From Ceratopteris richardii (lineage: Eukaryota; Streptophyta; Polypodiopsida; Polypodiales; Pteridaceae), in NCBI GenBank assembly GCA_020310875.1, contig CM035407.1:223951045-224015044 (forward strand): a stretch of DNA of 64,000 nucleotides. Direction: 5' to 3'. The notes below the pieces were generated by a model. The model worked only from the letters and a program-made list of their open reading frames with translations, was not told the DNA's origin and made no database searches. Below are positions 20,867 through 32,146 of the stretch, in pieces (the stretch's first letter is position 1; each line of letters starts with the position of its first letter). Made by a program: the position numbers and the translations under genes.

Positions 20867-21660
20867 TTGAGCACTTATCCGCACTACCCTAGCTCTAAAA
20901 CTAGCAGATCAGAGATGTCTTATGGTATGGAGAGACCCACAGGAAGCTCAGAAGTGGCTTACTTAGAGAAACCCAAAGGCCCACACAAAACTCAACTTGA
21001 ATACATCAGGACCAACCAATTAGGTGCTTGCATCTATGAGGATGGTTTGAGAAGATCTGTTGTCCAGATTAAAAACTTTGATCAACCCTTTGGACTAGAA
21101 CACCCAGTGGTCAAATTTGAGAATGGTGCATACCTAGATAAGGAAGGAACAATGTACGTAGTCACCAACCAACCGGATAGAATAGATGAATTTGGTAATG
21201 TGATTCCAAAGGTAGACATAGGTGACATAGAGCAAGGGAGCTTAGGAAGAGAGCCTAGAACTCCCCGAGGAAAATCAGTCCTCACTAGAATCATCACGCC
21301 AGAATGGGTTCCCCAGGATAATAAGAGCATATATTCGATCTTAAACTAGGAGACTGACAAAGCCTTTTGGAGGTATAAGCCTGACCAGCCTAATGAAGTA
21401 GGAATGCTTAGAATTTATGAGCTCAAAGATCTTGATAGCCCAGGCAAAGTAACCTACCTAGTCAATACTTGAGAGAGGATCTTCGTGGTCACAGAGCATG
21501 GAAGGCATGCCTACACTTGGAAGGGTGAATTTATTTTTCCCCAACCAAGATCTAGTGTCTCTTATGGCCACCAAGGAGCTTGAACATCCCAAGCTCATGG
21601 AGCTCAAAGGGATAGGAGTAGAGATAGACCTAAGGTAAGCTTTGCTAACCCATTGGGAAG
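20867..21660 (+). pseudogene. Unrecognised ORF upstream of gag (ElA)
   Basis: Begins MSTYPHYPSSKTSRSEMSYG and keeps about 160 codons open, with KTQLEYIRTNQLGACIYEDG, VVKFENGAYLDKEGTMYVVT and NQPDRIDEFGNVIPKVDIGD. A second part shows RIYELKDLDSPGKVTYLVNT and HGRHAYTWKGEFIFPQP. A basic Arg-rich stretch follows (RDRSRDRPKVSFANP). I know no such domain. The alternation of strands and turns looks like a folded beta-rich domain. Position before the gag piece is like the extra first ORF of some plant gypsy elements (Ogre/Tat type), but no homology is claimed. Fossil. Confidence 0.55.
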
Positions 21661-21744
21661 AGATAGAATGAGAACGGAGACGAATAGAATGGAAACCGAG
21701 AGGCCTAGAGACCCAAGAATCAAAGGAACACAGATGAATTCCCT

Positions 21745-22080
21745 TTGTCCAGGCCTAGAGAACACATGAGGACCTTGAGGCCTACACAACTAGTTAAGTC
21801 CATGAATAATTGCTTCGATGGCACCAGAGACCCATATGATCACATGGCAGAATTCAGGCAAGTCTTGAGGGTAGAGCAAGTGGATGACTTGTTCATGCAA
21901 TATAATGCCTTTGGTCTAACCCTCAAGAACACAACCCTTACATGGTTTTAGCCACTACAGGAGAGGCATTTTAGGAACATAGACGAACTTCTAGAAGTCT
22001 TCATCACAGAATTCTCTAAGAGTGGCATCAGACACAACACCTCCTCTTGAACACACACGAGCAAGATCACTAGTAAATGG
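21745..22080 (+). pseudogene. Gag capsid-type piece (ElA)
   Basis: Recognisable retrotransposon gag: VKSMNNCFDGTRDPYDHMAE, FRQVLRVEQVDDLFMQYNAF, GLTLKNTTLTWF, then ELLEVFITEFSKSGIRHN. Compare the Gy3 gag at 35345-35887, with YEGYSDPHADAARFRELIRG, FGLTLTRPALSWF and EAFIGEFSKTGIKHST. The shared FGLTL..LxWF and EFSKxGIxHxT patterns support common origin. No zinc knuckle was found after it. Fossil, broken. Confidence 0.75.
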
Positions 22081-22394
22081 GTCCCTAAAAAGAATCATTG
22101 CCAAGTAGACACCCTTCTAGAGCCTTCTAAAGTCCCCATGAAATCAAAAAGTAATGCCACATATTATGTTTGGCAACTCAAGTCTTGTAATAAACCCCCC
22201 ACATACTAATTGTATCCATACTCCATTATGCCACTCTAAGTAGCACCTAGGAACCTATCATCCACTAAACCACACATCGCACTCATGATCACATGTGCAC
22301 TAACTAACCCGCTAACCACATCACAATTCATCAGGTCAATGTTGTAATGGGGACATAGGATCACTTTTTGTCCATTGCAATGTTAACATTCATT

Positions 22395-23537
22395 TGTATA
22401 TTCTCATAGAACCGGCGATCGATTTCCTCAACATGGTAGAGGCTGCAGGAATGAGCTCCCAGGCAGGGACTAGCCCTCAAATAGTGGACATTGAAAGTAT
22501 CCCTATTCAAGAGGAGTTGAAGGAGGCCACAGGCGTTAAGACTAGTACATATCATATCGATTCAAAATCCTCCCCAGGGGCACACATCACCAGTTAGCAA
22601 GAACTCCCATTGGTTTAGTGAAGTAGCAGGACCCCTTGGGGATGGCACCTATTTATGGGAGGCTGAGATAGAGTTTAATGGACGATGCGGCCAGTATCAT
22701 TTCTTTACACGAGAATTCGAAAAGCTTCAGAATAGTGAAGGATTGCGACCATATAGTGAAGGATTCCCACCAATCCCCACAGATTTAGAGTTTCCTCATG
22801 GCTTCATGCTTGAGGATTTAACTGATGAGGAAGTAGCCAGGATAATCAATGCAGCTAACTTGGAAATCAAGATAGAGCAGTTAAGTGGATAGCAAACAGT
22901 CACAGATCGGCCCAACCAAACTCAACCAGTGGTTGTCGAAGTAGAGGAAGATGAGGAGGAGACTGAAGAAGAGGAACAAGATGAGGATCATGAAGGACAA
23001 TCTGACAAATAGGATCATGAATATGAGTAGCACGTCATACCAAAACTCGCGGGAGCCCCGTCATACACAAAGCAATTAAAAAGATTGTTTGATACTATAA
23101 ACCTGGTTCAGGAACAACATAGACTATCCTTCGCAGCAAGGAAGGCCTTAAAGAACCAGATACTTGAAGAAGAGGGTGTGGATGATGAATTTAGAGCTTC
23201 CCTCGACATGATCGCTGATGCATTGGGGGTGCTAGAGACTGTGCACATCGCCCTCACACACTCTGGGAGATTTGAGCGAAGACACAGGAGATGCCCTCCA
23301 AGATCAGGGAAGCAAATACATATTATAGTATCAGAACCACATGGCACCACCTCCACAACCACCGGCATGGCACACTCCATTCAACACACTAAAGAACCTC
23401 ACGCATCAAGTGCACCCCCATCACCACCCCTACTACCCTCTCCTCCAACTCCACCCCCCTCACCTCATACCACCACTGTCACCACTACTATCACAGCATT
23501 GGCCCCTCCACCTCCCTTAGTGAAGCACACAATGTGA
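22395..23537 (+). pseudogene. Unrecognised acidic and Pro-rich coding block (ElA)
   Basis: Open stretches on the element strand: YILIEPAIDFLNMVEAAGMS at 22394-22597; then LWEAEIEFNGRCGQYHFFTR and FPHGFMLEDLTDEEVARIIN near 22655-22860; a strongly acidic Glu/Asp run near 22940-23010; a helical part with RLSFAARKALKNQILEEEGV and DEFRASLDMIADALGVLETV (23085-23270); and a Pro/Thr/Ser-rich tail (23400-23510). No catalytic motif and no similarity to protease or RT. Function unknown. Fossil. Confidence 0.5.
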
Positions 23538-24225
23538 ATCAATCGTCATAACTCTCACAATCTAACACCACCACCGTTGTAACTGCCACCACGGACGATA
23601 TAACTCTAACCATGGTCACCGAAAGCCTAATTCCTCCTGTCATACTTCTAGGTGGACCAAATGCACAATTAAACACACAATTGTACACCTTCACTACCAT
23701 CACCACACCTACCATTCCCATGTATATGGTAACTCCCACGATTGCATCCATGCATGACCTCATGGATATATCACCCACACCTGCACCTCTCCCACCCCCA
23801 TATTCCCAAAATCTCCCATTCCTCCACCACCCACTTCACCATTCTCAAGCACAACATCCACCATCCCTTTCCCTTTTCCCTACCCCCTTGCATTCCACAC
23901 CTTCCCAACATCCACTCCTGTAAATAATGTATTCAATAATTTATATCATTGTGTGTCTCAGTTACAACATAATTACTAGCATTTAGATGCTCAACATACA
24001 AACCTGTTCAGAGTCCATGAGACACAAGAATGAGTCACAAACATGGAGAAGGACAAGGGACTACTACAACAGGATTACGATACTTTGCAAAGACAATATG
24101 AAGAATTGGTGGCCCATCCCCCCCAACCAGATTCACAGGGACAACAACACCTCAAGGAAATGCTACACGTCTAACAAGTAGACAACCTCAAAATCTGTTG
24201 CAACCTTGCGCTACTAAGGAAACAC
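23538..24225 (+). other. Pro/Thr/His-rich decayed stretch (ElA)
   Basis: CCA, CAC and ACC-rich sequence on the plus strand that translates to low-complexity Pro, Thr, Ser and His. It is probably a decayed continuation of the Pro-rich tail. No domain visible. Confidence 0.4.
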
Positions 24226-24780
24226 ATGTTAGCAGCACTAGAAGAAGATAAAAGGCTACAAAGACAAAATGAAGAAAATCTAGAAGCAGCGATGGAAGGA
24301 TCACCAAAAGAGATCAACCCGAAGTGCTTCAAAGCCATCCTGTCAGCAAACATGCATACCATATTGGACAACGATGTTGACCTACTAGAAGCCTATGATG
24401 CCTTAGAAAAAGAGCGTGATGACCTACAGAAGCAATTGACCAACCAACGAGAGCAACTGAAAGAAGAAACACCTACCGACGTCACATCTGAAGAGGTCAT
24501 AGAATTAAAAGCACAATTGATAGCTTTGCAAGATAAGCTTCTCCAATATGAACGACAACCTTCTTCCCTAGTGGAGCCCAAGCCTGAAGAACTCATTCCA
24601 ATTGAAGTAGAACTGACATGTGAGGACCCTTATGAACCTATGTCTGCACCTAGAGGCAAGAAAACACAGGAAGGAATGGATACATTTGAGATTGAAGCTC
24701 TAGAATGGATGCAAAGATTAGAAAAGGTAGGCCCAACTCATGGTGATAGAGTAGTAGTGCAGATACAGCCCATGTCTTGA
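24226..24780 (+). pseudogene. Coiled-coil ORF (ElA)
   Basis: One open stretch of about 184 codons. The first half is rich in Glu, Lys, Gln and Leu with heptad-like spacing (LAALEEDKRLQRQNEENLEA, DALEKERDDLQKQLTNQREQ, ELKAQLIALQDKLLQYERQ), typical of a coiled coil. A less regular tail follows (PIEVELTCEDPYEPMSAP, ALEWMQRLEKVGPTHGDRV). The place relative to the 3' end is like that of the coiled-coil ORF in Gy2, but no sequence match was seen. Oligomerisation is the only role the sequence suggests. Fossil. Confidence 0.6.
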
Positions 24781-25848
24781 CTAAAAGATGTCCTCATCCA
24801 ACCAGACTACTTCAAGAACCTATCTCATCACCAAGGGATTGGTGTTTCTAATGATTTGTATGTACCATTTTGCATCTTATTAGCAGATTATAATGCTGAG
24901 ATCAAGCATCACACCATGAAAGAGCCAACCTCCGCAACCCAATTTGTCCCAGACAACATTTCGGAGAGCGCGACATAGGGCAACATCTTTCAACCTACAT
25001 GGAGAGTACGGTTACTCGAAACGTACCCCAAAATAGTGCACGCATGGAACAGTATGGCCTTGTACATTAAGTATAACCCCTGCTATTGTCTTGTGTTTCG
25101 ATGAAGATCATGGCTTGAGTTAACTCAAATAGTGAAGAACGTCAAAGGATGTGATAAATGGCTGAACTATGTATATTTGGCACCACCTCATGGCCCACCA
25201 ATGGTAGCATATATGATTTCAACAATTCGACATTGGGGCATTAGGTTCAAGAATGTACCAGACGTCATGAAATAGATGTGCCTCAAAATCTTTGAACTAA
25301 TGCTTGTCACATTTCGGACCTTCAAAAATGTCAAAGAACCTCACCTCTCGGCCCTAGGTTTCAATGAAGGAAACCTCGACCTAGTCTATGATATCGGCAC
25401 CACCCCATCTGTCAACGTTGTGTATGCATGGCACGCTCGTATCAAATATCTCCCAGCATGCTTCAAACAAACATTTGAAGAAGTGTTTATCAAAGCGTTC
25501 TAGGAGTATCACTCAGAAATATTTATACCCAGGCCCTCTCATTTGCTACATATATTTGCTATGGAACAGACCCTACATTCAGACAAGCTGCACATGCCAC
25601 ATCCGGAGGTATCCGGGCCAGTCGATTGGGATGCCTTACTCATGGATTTGGCCAAAGGATTGAGGTTAGAAGAGCATCACTTGGCCACAGATATCGTTGA
25701 ATACTACGTCAAATGGTCAGCTCAACAAGGGTCTGTTGGTAGCAGTCAGGGCACTCAAGGACTAATAAGACAAGGAAGCCAACGAAAAGAGTCAAAGCAA
25801 AGAGAAGGACCAAGTGGGCAAAGCAGTCAACGCAGATCTGACAAATAG
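24781..25848 (+). pseudogene. Unrecognised 3' coding block running into the 3' LTR (ElA)
   Basis: Plus-strand pieces: DVLIQPDYFKNLSHHQGIGV, FQPTWRVRLLETYPKIVHAW, LAPPHGPPMVAYMISTIRHW, then FELMLVTFRTFKNVKEPHLS and IKYLPACFKQTFEEVFIKAF (25276-25503), and FAMEQTLHSDKLHMPHPEVS to GLRLEEHHLATDIVEYYVKW (25543-25730). The last open stretch crosses the LTR start at 25734 and continues about 38 codons into it as a Gln/Ser/Gly/Arg-rich tail. I recognise no domain; aromatic and hydrophobic residues suggest a globular fold. No clear membrane segment. Fossil with several breaks. Confidence 0.5.
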
Positions 25849-26373
25849 GCCCTATAATTTTTCATGAAGCAATATTTCCCAAATAGTGATCTTAGTCACT
25901 TCACACCATTGTAAATACCATTTTTTATTATTCCTACTCCATTTTATGCAAGCGAGAAGACCTCGAGCTTGAGGAGTATTAGTAATATTTATGTACCAAT
26001 TTTCATAATTTTCAAAGCTTGTTTGAGCCTCCAAAATATCCTAGGAATCTAAATTTTAACTAGACCGGACACTAGGTCCGGACACGACCAAAGCTAGTCA
26101 AAAAACTATAAAAAGAGCTAGAGAGCTCATTTTTGGGGTTAGCTTGTAGATTTGAACTTTGTATGAGAACTCTTTTGTAATGGGAGTGACTCCTTTGTTC
26201 CTTGTTCTTTCCTTTTGTGCACATGTGTGTGTATGTGTGTGCATGCTAGTGTGCTTCTCACTCACGCACCTATGCCATCACTTGCTCATAGTCTTCATAC
26301 TAGTCCTCATGTCTCCACGGATTGAAAATTATGAGGTGGATCTCCTCACGTTGGTACTTGCCATTGTGCTAGA
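25734..26373 (+). repeat. 3' LTR of ElA
   Basis: Begins TGTTGGTAGCAGTCAGGG; direct repeat of 18290-18945 with scattered differences, including the TATA box near 26108. Its first part is read through by the ORF ending at 25848. Confidence 0.85.
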
Positions 26374-27750
26374 AAAAACCTGAGTAAAGTATCAATTTAG
26401 TAGTTCTCTCACCTGAAAAATGATCTCCTACTAATCCTAAGTGTGCCATCTCCAAAATTTCCAAATAATTCTCTTTAGGAACACAGATTCTTAGGTATCC
26501 ATCTATTCCTTTCCTATACATTTCTTCCCCTATTAATTGATAGTCTTGGCTCAGCTCCTTCATATTTCTAGAATCTGCATTTTGCACATGATTCTTTTGC
26601 TCTTGTGGTTGTTTCAGCTCTTCAACTATATACCCACTCCACTTAGGATTTTTCTAGAACCAATACAAAGTGACCAAATCAGTAATATTCATGCTTTGGC
26701 ATTTCTGGCATTATATAATGTATCTCTCTACATCCTATCGTTTGGTTGGCCAGTGCACTCCCATTCTAGATAAATTATTTAGAGTTACAATCTTGGAAGC
26801 ATGAACATATGGATTCAAATAATGTGCTTTTTGTAAATAATTTCTTTGCTCTTCCTTTGGGGTAGATTATTCCAATACACCAATATGATCTACATGGTAT
26901 AAATGTCCAAGCAATAACACAAAGTTTCTACTTTTGTAATAGCAGATGTGTTTTATTACCAATATTTTTACATGGTCCAATTGTAGGAAGTGGCACCAAA
27001 GTTATTGCCCAATTAGGAACACTTTCTATTTCGAATAGATAAGCATCTGGCAAGTCATCATTAATTGAAAGATTTTTTTCTTTTGTTTGAATCCTAGACA
27101 AATGGTATATTCTCAAATGTGTTTTCCCCTATCTGACCACAACTTCAAATTCAAATTCCATTAAGAGTAAGAACCATCTCACAATTCTTCCTGTATGACA
27201 AGGTTTGTTTACCAAATATAATAATGCTTGGTGATCCACAAAGAACTTAAATTTGTTGGTGAACAAATAATTTCTATATTTTTTTTTACTGCAAACACCA
27301 TTCCTAATCCCTCTCTTTCAATAGTGGTATAGTTCCTGTCTGCTTGATTCAATTGCTTGCTAGCATAAGCAATAGGAAAATCTAATTTAGTTCCTTCAAT
27401 AGGTTGTGCCAAAACACATTCTAGAGCAAAATTGGAAGCATCCACATGGACATGAAAGATTTGATCCCATTGCGGTGTTTTCAAAATAGGTGTTGTCACC
27501 AAACAAGTTTTTAAAGTTTCAAAGGCTTCATCACATTCTGTGGTCCATTCAAATTTGTTTATTAGAGCATACAAAGGTTTAGCAATGTCTCCAAACTTAT
27601 GTACAAATTTTCTATAATAACCGCAATGACCCATAAAAGTTTGAAGTTCTTTCACATTCGTTGGCTTGGGCAAATCCACTATTGCTTTGATTTTTCCTTC
27701 ATCAATAGAGATATTGTTCTTGGAAACTCTATGTCCTAACATTCTACCTT
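26374..27750 (-). pseudogene. Gypsy RT end, RNase H and integrase finger (Gy3)
   Basis: From right to left: the end of RT with MLGHRVSKNNISIDEGKIKA and LQTFMGHCGYYRKFVHKFGD; the RNase H start with FHVHVDASNFALECVLAQ, FPIAYASKQLNQADRNYTTI and EREGLGMVF; a decayed RNase H end near 26930-27240 (ALLYLVNKP-like, then YHLSRI); and the integrase zinc finger with KENYLEILEMAHLGLVGDHF (26369-26587). This is standard gypsy order. The block is bounded on the left by ElA and on the right by CpD. Fossil with several breaks. Confidence 0.85.
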
Positions 27751-27869
27751 GTTCTGTTCGCCAGTATAAGTATCTCGAAGTCTGCTACACGTCTAGCAGA
27801 ATTCGTATGGGCAGTTTTGTTCAACTTTTTGACATATAGTCAATTTTCTACATCAAGGTATTTTAGTCA

Positions 27870-28850
27870 TCGGCCATGGCTGAAAGCAGTGATGTATTCC
27901 GTATGTTGGCTGTTGAGGATAAGTTGGATGGTACCAACTACCCGTTATGGTATTATATGATGCGACATGTAGGTTGCAAAAGGACTCTGGAACATTGTGC
28001 AGGGTGTTGAAAAATGTCCTATCACACTTGCAACTATTACAACTGCAAGTACAGAAGTTGAGGAAGAAGGTGTCGAAGATGATGATATTCTGCATATTCC
28101 TATTCGTGTTGTGGTTTCTGTTGCACCTACTGTACAGCAAATTTGTTGGGATGGCAAAGATGCCCAAGCACATGCATTGATAGCTTTGTCAGTCAAACGT
28201 GCCATTATTCCTCACATTCGCTCTTGCAAAACAGCTAAGGATGCTTGGGATACACTTACCACATGTACCAAGCTAGGAATGAGGCTCATGTTGCTTACCT
28301 CCGAAAAGAGTTGGAGAGTAAGCACATGAATTAAGGTGATTCTATGGACAGTTTTCTAAAAAAGATCAAAGACTTGAAGGAACAATTGATTTCTACTGAT
28401 GAGGTTATACCAGATAGCTCACTTCTGCAAACCGTTTTGAATGGTCTTCTTGATTCATATTAGAGTTTTGCTTCTACTCTTCGATTAATGATCAAAGGCA
28501 ATCCAAATGCCTTGTTATTTGAGGAGTTATTCTCTTTTCTGTTACAGGAAGATCAGTCTAGGCAGAAAAGGTCCACTATGCATGTTGTAGATCAAGATTT
28601 CTTGGCTAGTCAGAAGGGCAAAGGAAAATGGAGCTCTTCAATTAGTAAGCATAAATCTGCAAATGTTGCACATTTGAAGAAGGAAGATAAAGATGAGAAG
28701 AAATCAGAAAAGCAGATATTGTTTTGCAAGTACTATAAAGGGAATGATCATATCATAAAGAACTATCCAAAATTGGCTGCTAAAGAGGCTGGAATGGTTG
28801 TTGCAGAGGCCTCTACACCAAAAATAGATTCTGCTAATCTTGTGTAGGAA
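27870..28850 (+). pseudogene. Copia gag (CpD)
   Basis: Starts near 27876 in the context MAESSDVFRMLAVEDKLDGT, followed by the family's acidic insertion (EVEEEGVEDDDILHIPIRVV) and the conserved HALIALSVKRAIIPHIRSCK and AKDAWDTLTT. Then DSFLKKIKDLKEQLISTDEV, ALLFEELFSFLLQEDQS, and a basic region with a decayed zinc knuckle near 28720-28765. Standard copia Gag order. Fossil with a few breaks. Confidence 0.8.
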
Positions 28851-30580
28851 GAAGAATGGGAATTCACTACTGTCTACAATTTTGACCCATCTTCTCATGA
28901 GCAGTGCATGTCTACAGTAGACTTAGATGTTTGGTATTTTGATAGTGGGGCGACCAAACATATTACCTCGCAGTGCAGTTTCTTCTCTTCACTCGAGCCT
29001 GCCCCTACAGGGAATATGTTACATGCATCAACAACTCCTCTTATTCTGTTATGGGAGTTGGTAAGATCATTTTGACTACTGTTGATGGTAGTTCTTTCAC
29101 TTTGTCAGATGCTTTATTTGTGCCAAGGATCAACAAGAACCTGTAACCAGTTTTTGCATTAGCCAAGATTGGCTTGGTTGTGAAATTTGTTGATGACAGG
29201 TGTACAATTCATGATTTGTCAAATGGCGATGTGATTATTGCTTTTGGAATTTTATGTCATGGGTTGTATAAGCTCATAGACTATGAAAGATCTCTGAATG
29301 ATTTGGCATGTGTAGTACATGATTCTCAGGCTATGTCAGATGCAAAGCTTTGGCATGCACGCTTTGGTCATCTGAATTTTGCTAGTTTCCTACGCCTCCA
29401 AAAATCTCACATGGTGTCCTCTTTTCCCAAAATTGAGGCACTTGGAAAACATGTTTCTGAAGGTTGTATTTTGGGCAAACTACAGTCTTCCTCATTTCTA
29501 AAAGATGTTTCAGTTCGGGATACTCAAAAATTGCAACCTGTACATAGTGATGTCTGTGGTCCTATGCAGACACCTTCTTTTGGAAATTATCTTTACTTCA
29601 TGACTTTCATTGATCATTTTTCCAGGCAAGCATGTATATCCATTGAAGGCAAAGTCCAAAGTGTTCATGTGCTTCAAACAGTTTTAGGTATTGGTTGAAA
29701 ATCTGTCCGCATGTAAAATGGGCACTCTCGGTTCAGATTGAGGGGGGGAATATATGTCTTCTAATTTTAATGCATTTTTGGCCGAACATGGGATAAAAAA
29801 CCAGTGTACGGTGCCGTATACACCTCAATAGTATGGAGTTGCTGAACGAAAGAATAGGTCACTCATGGAGAAGGCGAGGTGTATGGTCAAGAGTCAGGCT
29901 TTACCACATAGTTTCTGGCTTGAGGTTGTCATGTGTGCAGCATATGTACTTAACAAGTGTCCCACTAAAGCGCTACAATTTATCACTCAATATGAGGCTT
30001 GGCATGATCACAAGCCATCTGTTGCTCATCTACATGTTTTTGGTTGTTTGGCATATGCATTAGTGCCTGAACAACATCGTAGAAATTTGGATGATAAAGT
30101 AGTAAAGTGTATTTTTGTTGGGTATAGTTCTGAAAGTAAAGGCTATCGTCTATATCATCCACAAACTAAATGCATTCTGGTTAGCCATGATGTTGTTTTT
30201 GTGGAAGATGCTATTCAGCAATTTCTTTCATGTACTAAGGAGACATCTGTTAGCTCCAAAGAAATGTATGATACTTTGCTGCCTCTTTTTACAGGTGGAC
30301 AGTCCAATGTTGGTCCCAATGAGGCAACTTCTCGGCCTTTGCAGGTTTCATGTGATGATGCAAATCATTCCATTTCTGATGCAGATTTACATGATGCACT
30401 AGTTGATGAGAGAGCTAATATTGAGCAAGCAAAAACTATGCCAAAATGGCTGGTGCAGACTTTGCGTGACAACAAATTAGATGCACGTATGTCATATCAT
30501 ACTCGTTCAAGCTCTCATAGTGACTCTTTTGCATCAGATTGCTATGCTATGGCTGCATCTAGTCTCTAGGATGAGAATGA
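28850..30580 (+). pseudogene. Copia protease and integrase (CpD)
   Basis: Protease region with DVWYFDSGATKHITS near 28928-28970. Pre-integrase follows: KLWHARFGHLNFASFLRLQ and HVSEGCILGKLQSS (29345-29490). Integrase core: LQPVHSDVCGPMQTPSFGNY and TFIDHFSRQ. Its end: MEKARCMVKSQALPHSFWLE, VLNKCPTKALQ, AHLHVFGCLAYALVPEQHRR and CIFVGYSSESKGYRLYHPQT (29865-30200), then an acidic linker to RT. Fossil with several breaks. Confidence 0.82.
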
Positions 30581-30589
30581 GCCTATTTC

Positions 30590-32112
30590 ATTTGACGAAG
30601 CACAAAATTCAAAACATTGGATGACTGCTATGCAATATGAATATGATGCTATAATGAAGAATGATACTTGGTCTTTATGTGACTTGCCTCCTAGTAAGAA
30701 GGCCATTGGCACCAAGTGGGTTTACAATTTGAAGTGTAAGCCTGATGGAACAATTGACAGATATAAGGCTAGGCTTGTTGCAAAGGGTTATGCACAGGAA
30801 AGAGGCATTGATTTTTATGAGACCTTTGCACCTACATGCCCTATGACTACTGTTAGGAGCATCTGCACACTTGCAGCCCATCATGGTTGGAATGTACATC
30901 AATTGGACATTAAAACTACATTTCTGAATGGTGACTTGCATGAAGAAGTGTATGTTTTTCAGCCCCGTGGTTTTGTGCAAAAAGGGCATGAAAACCAAGT
31001 CTACAGGTTAAAGAAGGCATTATATGGTTTAAAGCAAGCACCACATGCTTGGTATGAGAAGATACATGCCTATCTGATTGCACATGGTTTTGAGAACAGT
31101 CCAACTGAAAGCACCTTATATGTTAAGCGTGCCAATGATGTACTTCTGATCATTGTTGTCTATGTTGATGACATGCTGCTCACTGGTCCTATTGAGAAGC
31201 ATATTTCTCATCTTAAGGCTGATTTGCATGCCTCATTTGAGATGTCTGATTTGGGGCATTTGCATCACTATTTGGGCATTCGGTTTATGCAAGTTGATGG
31301 TGGAATGGCTTTGTGTCCAATGAAATATATTGACACATTATTGGAGCGTTTTGTCCTCGAAGATTGTAAGCCTATTGCCACTCCTATGGAGAACGGTTTA
31401 CAATTGAGTCTTCATGATGCTTGAGATGCATTTGATGTTGTCCTCTATCAGCAGGATGATGGATGCTTGATTTACTTATGCATTACTCGGCCAGATATTG
31501 AGTTTGTTGTCTCACAGATGAGTAGGTTTATGCATTGCCCAGGTGTCAAGCATTGGCAGGTGGTTAAGCGCATCTTTCACTACTTGAGTGGTACTCGGCT
31601 ACTTGGGTTGTTTTATCCCAGGGGGGATCACTACTGCCAGATTTGCATGCTTTTTCTAAATCACACTGGGTTGGTTGTTATGACACTCGTGTGTCCACTA
31701 ATGGATTTTGCTTCATGCTTGGTAGCTCATGTATATCTTGGTTGAGCAAGAAGCAGCCTACTGTGGCCACTTCCAGCTATGAGGCTGAGTATAGGGCAGC
31801 TTTCACAGCAGCTGTTGTGTGTGGCTCAGACGCCTTATGGCTAGTTTGGGTGTTGGTCAGTCTTCTACCACCACCATCTTCACTGACAGTCAGAGCGCAT
31901 TGGCAGTTGCGAGGAAACCTATGTTCCATGCTTGCACTAAGCAGATTGAGGTGCATTATCACTATGTCAGGGAGAGGTTCTCTACTGGGGAGATGAGCTT
32001 GGCATATGTGCCCACGCAGGAGAACATTGCAGATCTTTTCACGAAGGCTCTACCTAGGGAGAAATTTGAAGCTTTCCGCAAAGCTTTGGGCTTACTTCCT
32101 TTTGTGGAGTGA
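30590..32112 (+). pseudogene. Copia RT and RNase H (CpD)
   Basis: RT: AMQYEYDAIMKNDTWSLCDL, GTKWVYNLKCKPDGTIDRYK, ARLVAKGYAQERGIDFYETF, HQLDIKTTFLNGDLHEEVYV, LKKALYGLKQAPHAWYEKIH and the catalytic VVYVDDMLLTGP. RNase H and end: VSQMSRFMHCPGVKHWQVVK, SSCISWLSKKQPTVATSSYE and HYHYVRERFSTGEM, ending ALGLLPFVE at 32112. The main RT stretch is open for about 267 codons. Fossil with a few breaks. Confidence 0.88.
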
Positions 32113-32146
32113 TTTCCACATAGCTTGGCACTTCCTTATACATGAG

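Larger units (their letters stand above)
18290..26373 (+). mobile_element. ElA: LTR element without recognisable pol, inside Gy3
   Basis: About 8.1 kb, plus strand, flanked by direct repeats of about 640-656 bases (18290-18945 and 25734-26373) that agree at roughly nine bases in ten by eye. The primer site follows the left repeat after 2 bases. Inside are a long leader with palindromic repeats (19310-19873), an unrecognised ORF block (20867-21660), a short gag piece (21745-22080), and further unrecognised coding blocks to 25848. I see no protease, RT, RNase H or integrase motif on either strand between the LTRs, so it is probably non-autonomous and would have relied on a relative. The gag and primer-site type point to the Gy3 lineage. 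More than ten breaks. No target-site duplication was seen. Confidence 0.8.
27756..32146 (+). mobile_element. CpD: copia internal region without LTRs, inside Gy3 RT
   Basis: Same family as CpB and CpC. It runs from the leader (CCAGTATAAG at 27761, matching CpC near 48035) through gag, protease, pre-integrase, integrase, RT and RNase H to the sequence just after the RNase H stop (TTCCTTATACATGAGTGC), which matches CpC near 52405-52423. Neither the 230-base LTR nor the Met-type primer site is present on either side; gypsy RT coding lies directly outside both ends. An LTR-less internal region is unusual, since recombination between LTRs normally leaves the LTR and removes the interior. About eight to ten breaks. 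Confidence 0.85.

Noticed and set aside
22395-24225. Protease or RT hidden in the ElA interior
   Set aside because: None of the DTG/DSG, LLGRP, YxDD or VDAS-type motifs were found on either strand; the content is acidic, Pro-rich or unrecognised.
24781-25848. Envelope gene in ElA
   Set aside because: No signal peptide, convincing membrane segment or furin-type site is visible; position alone is not enough.
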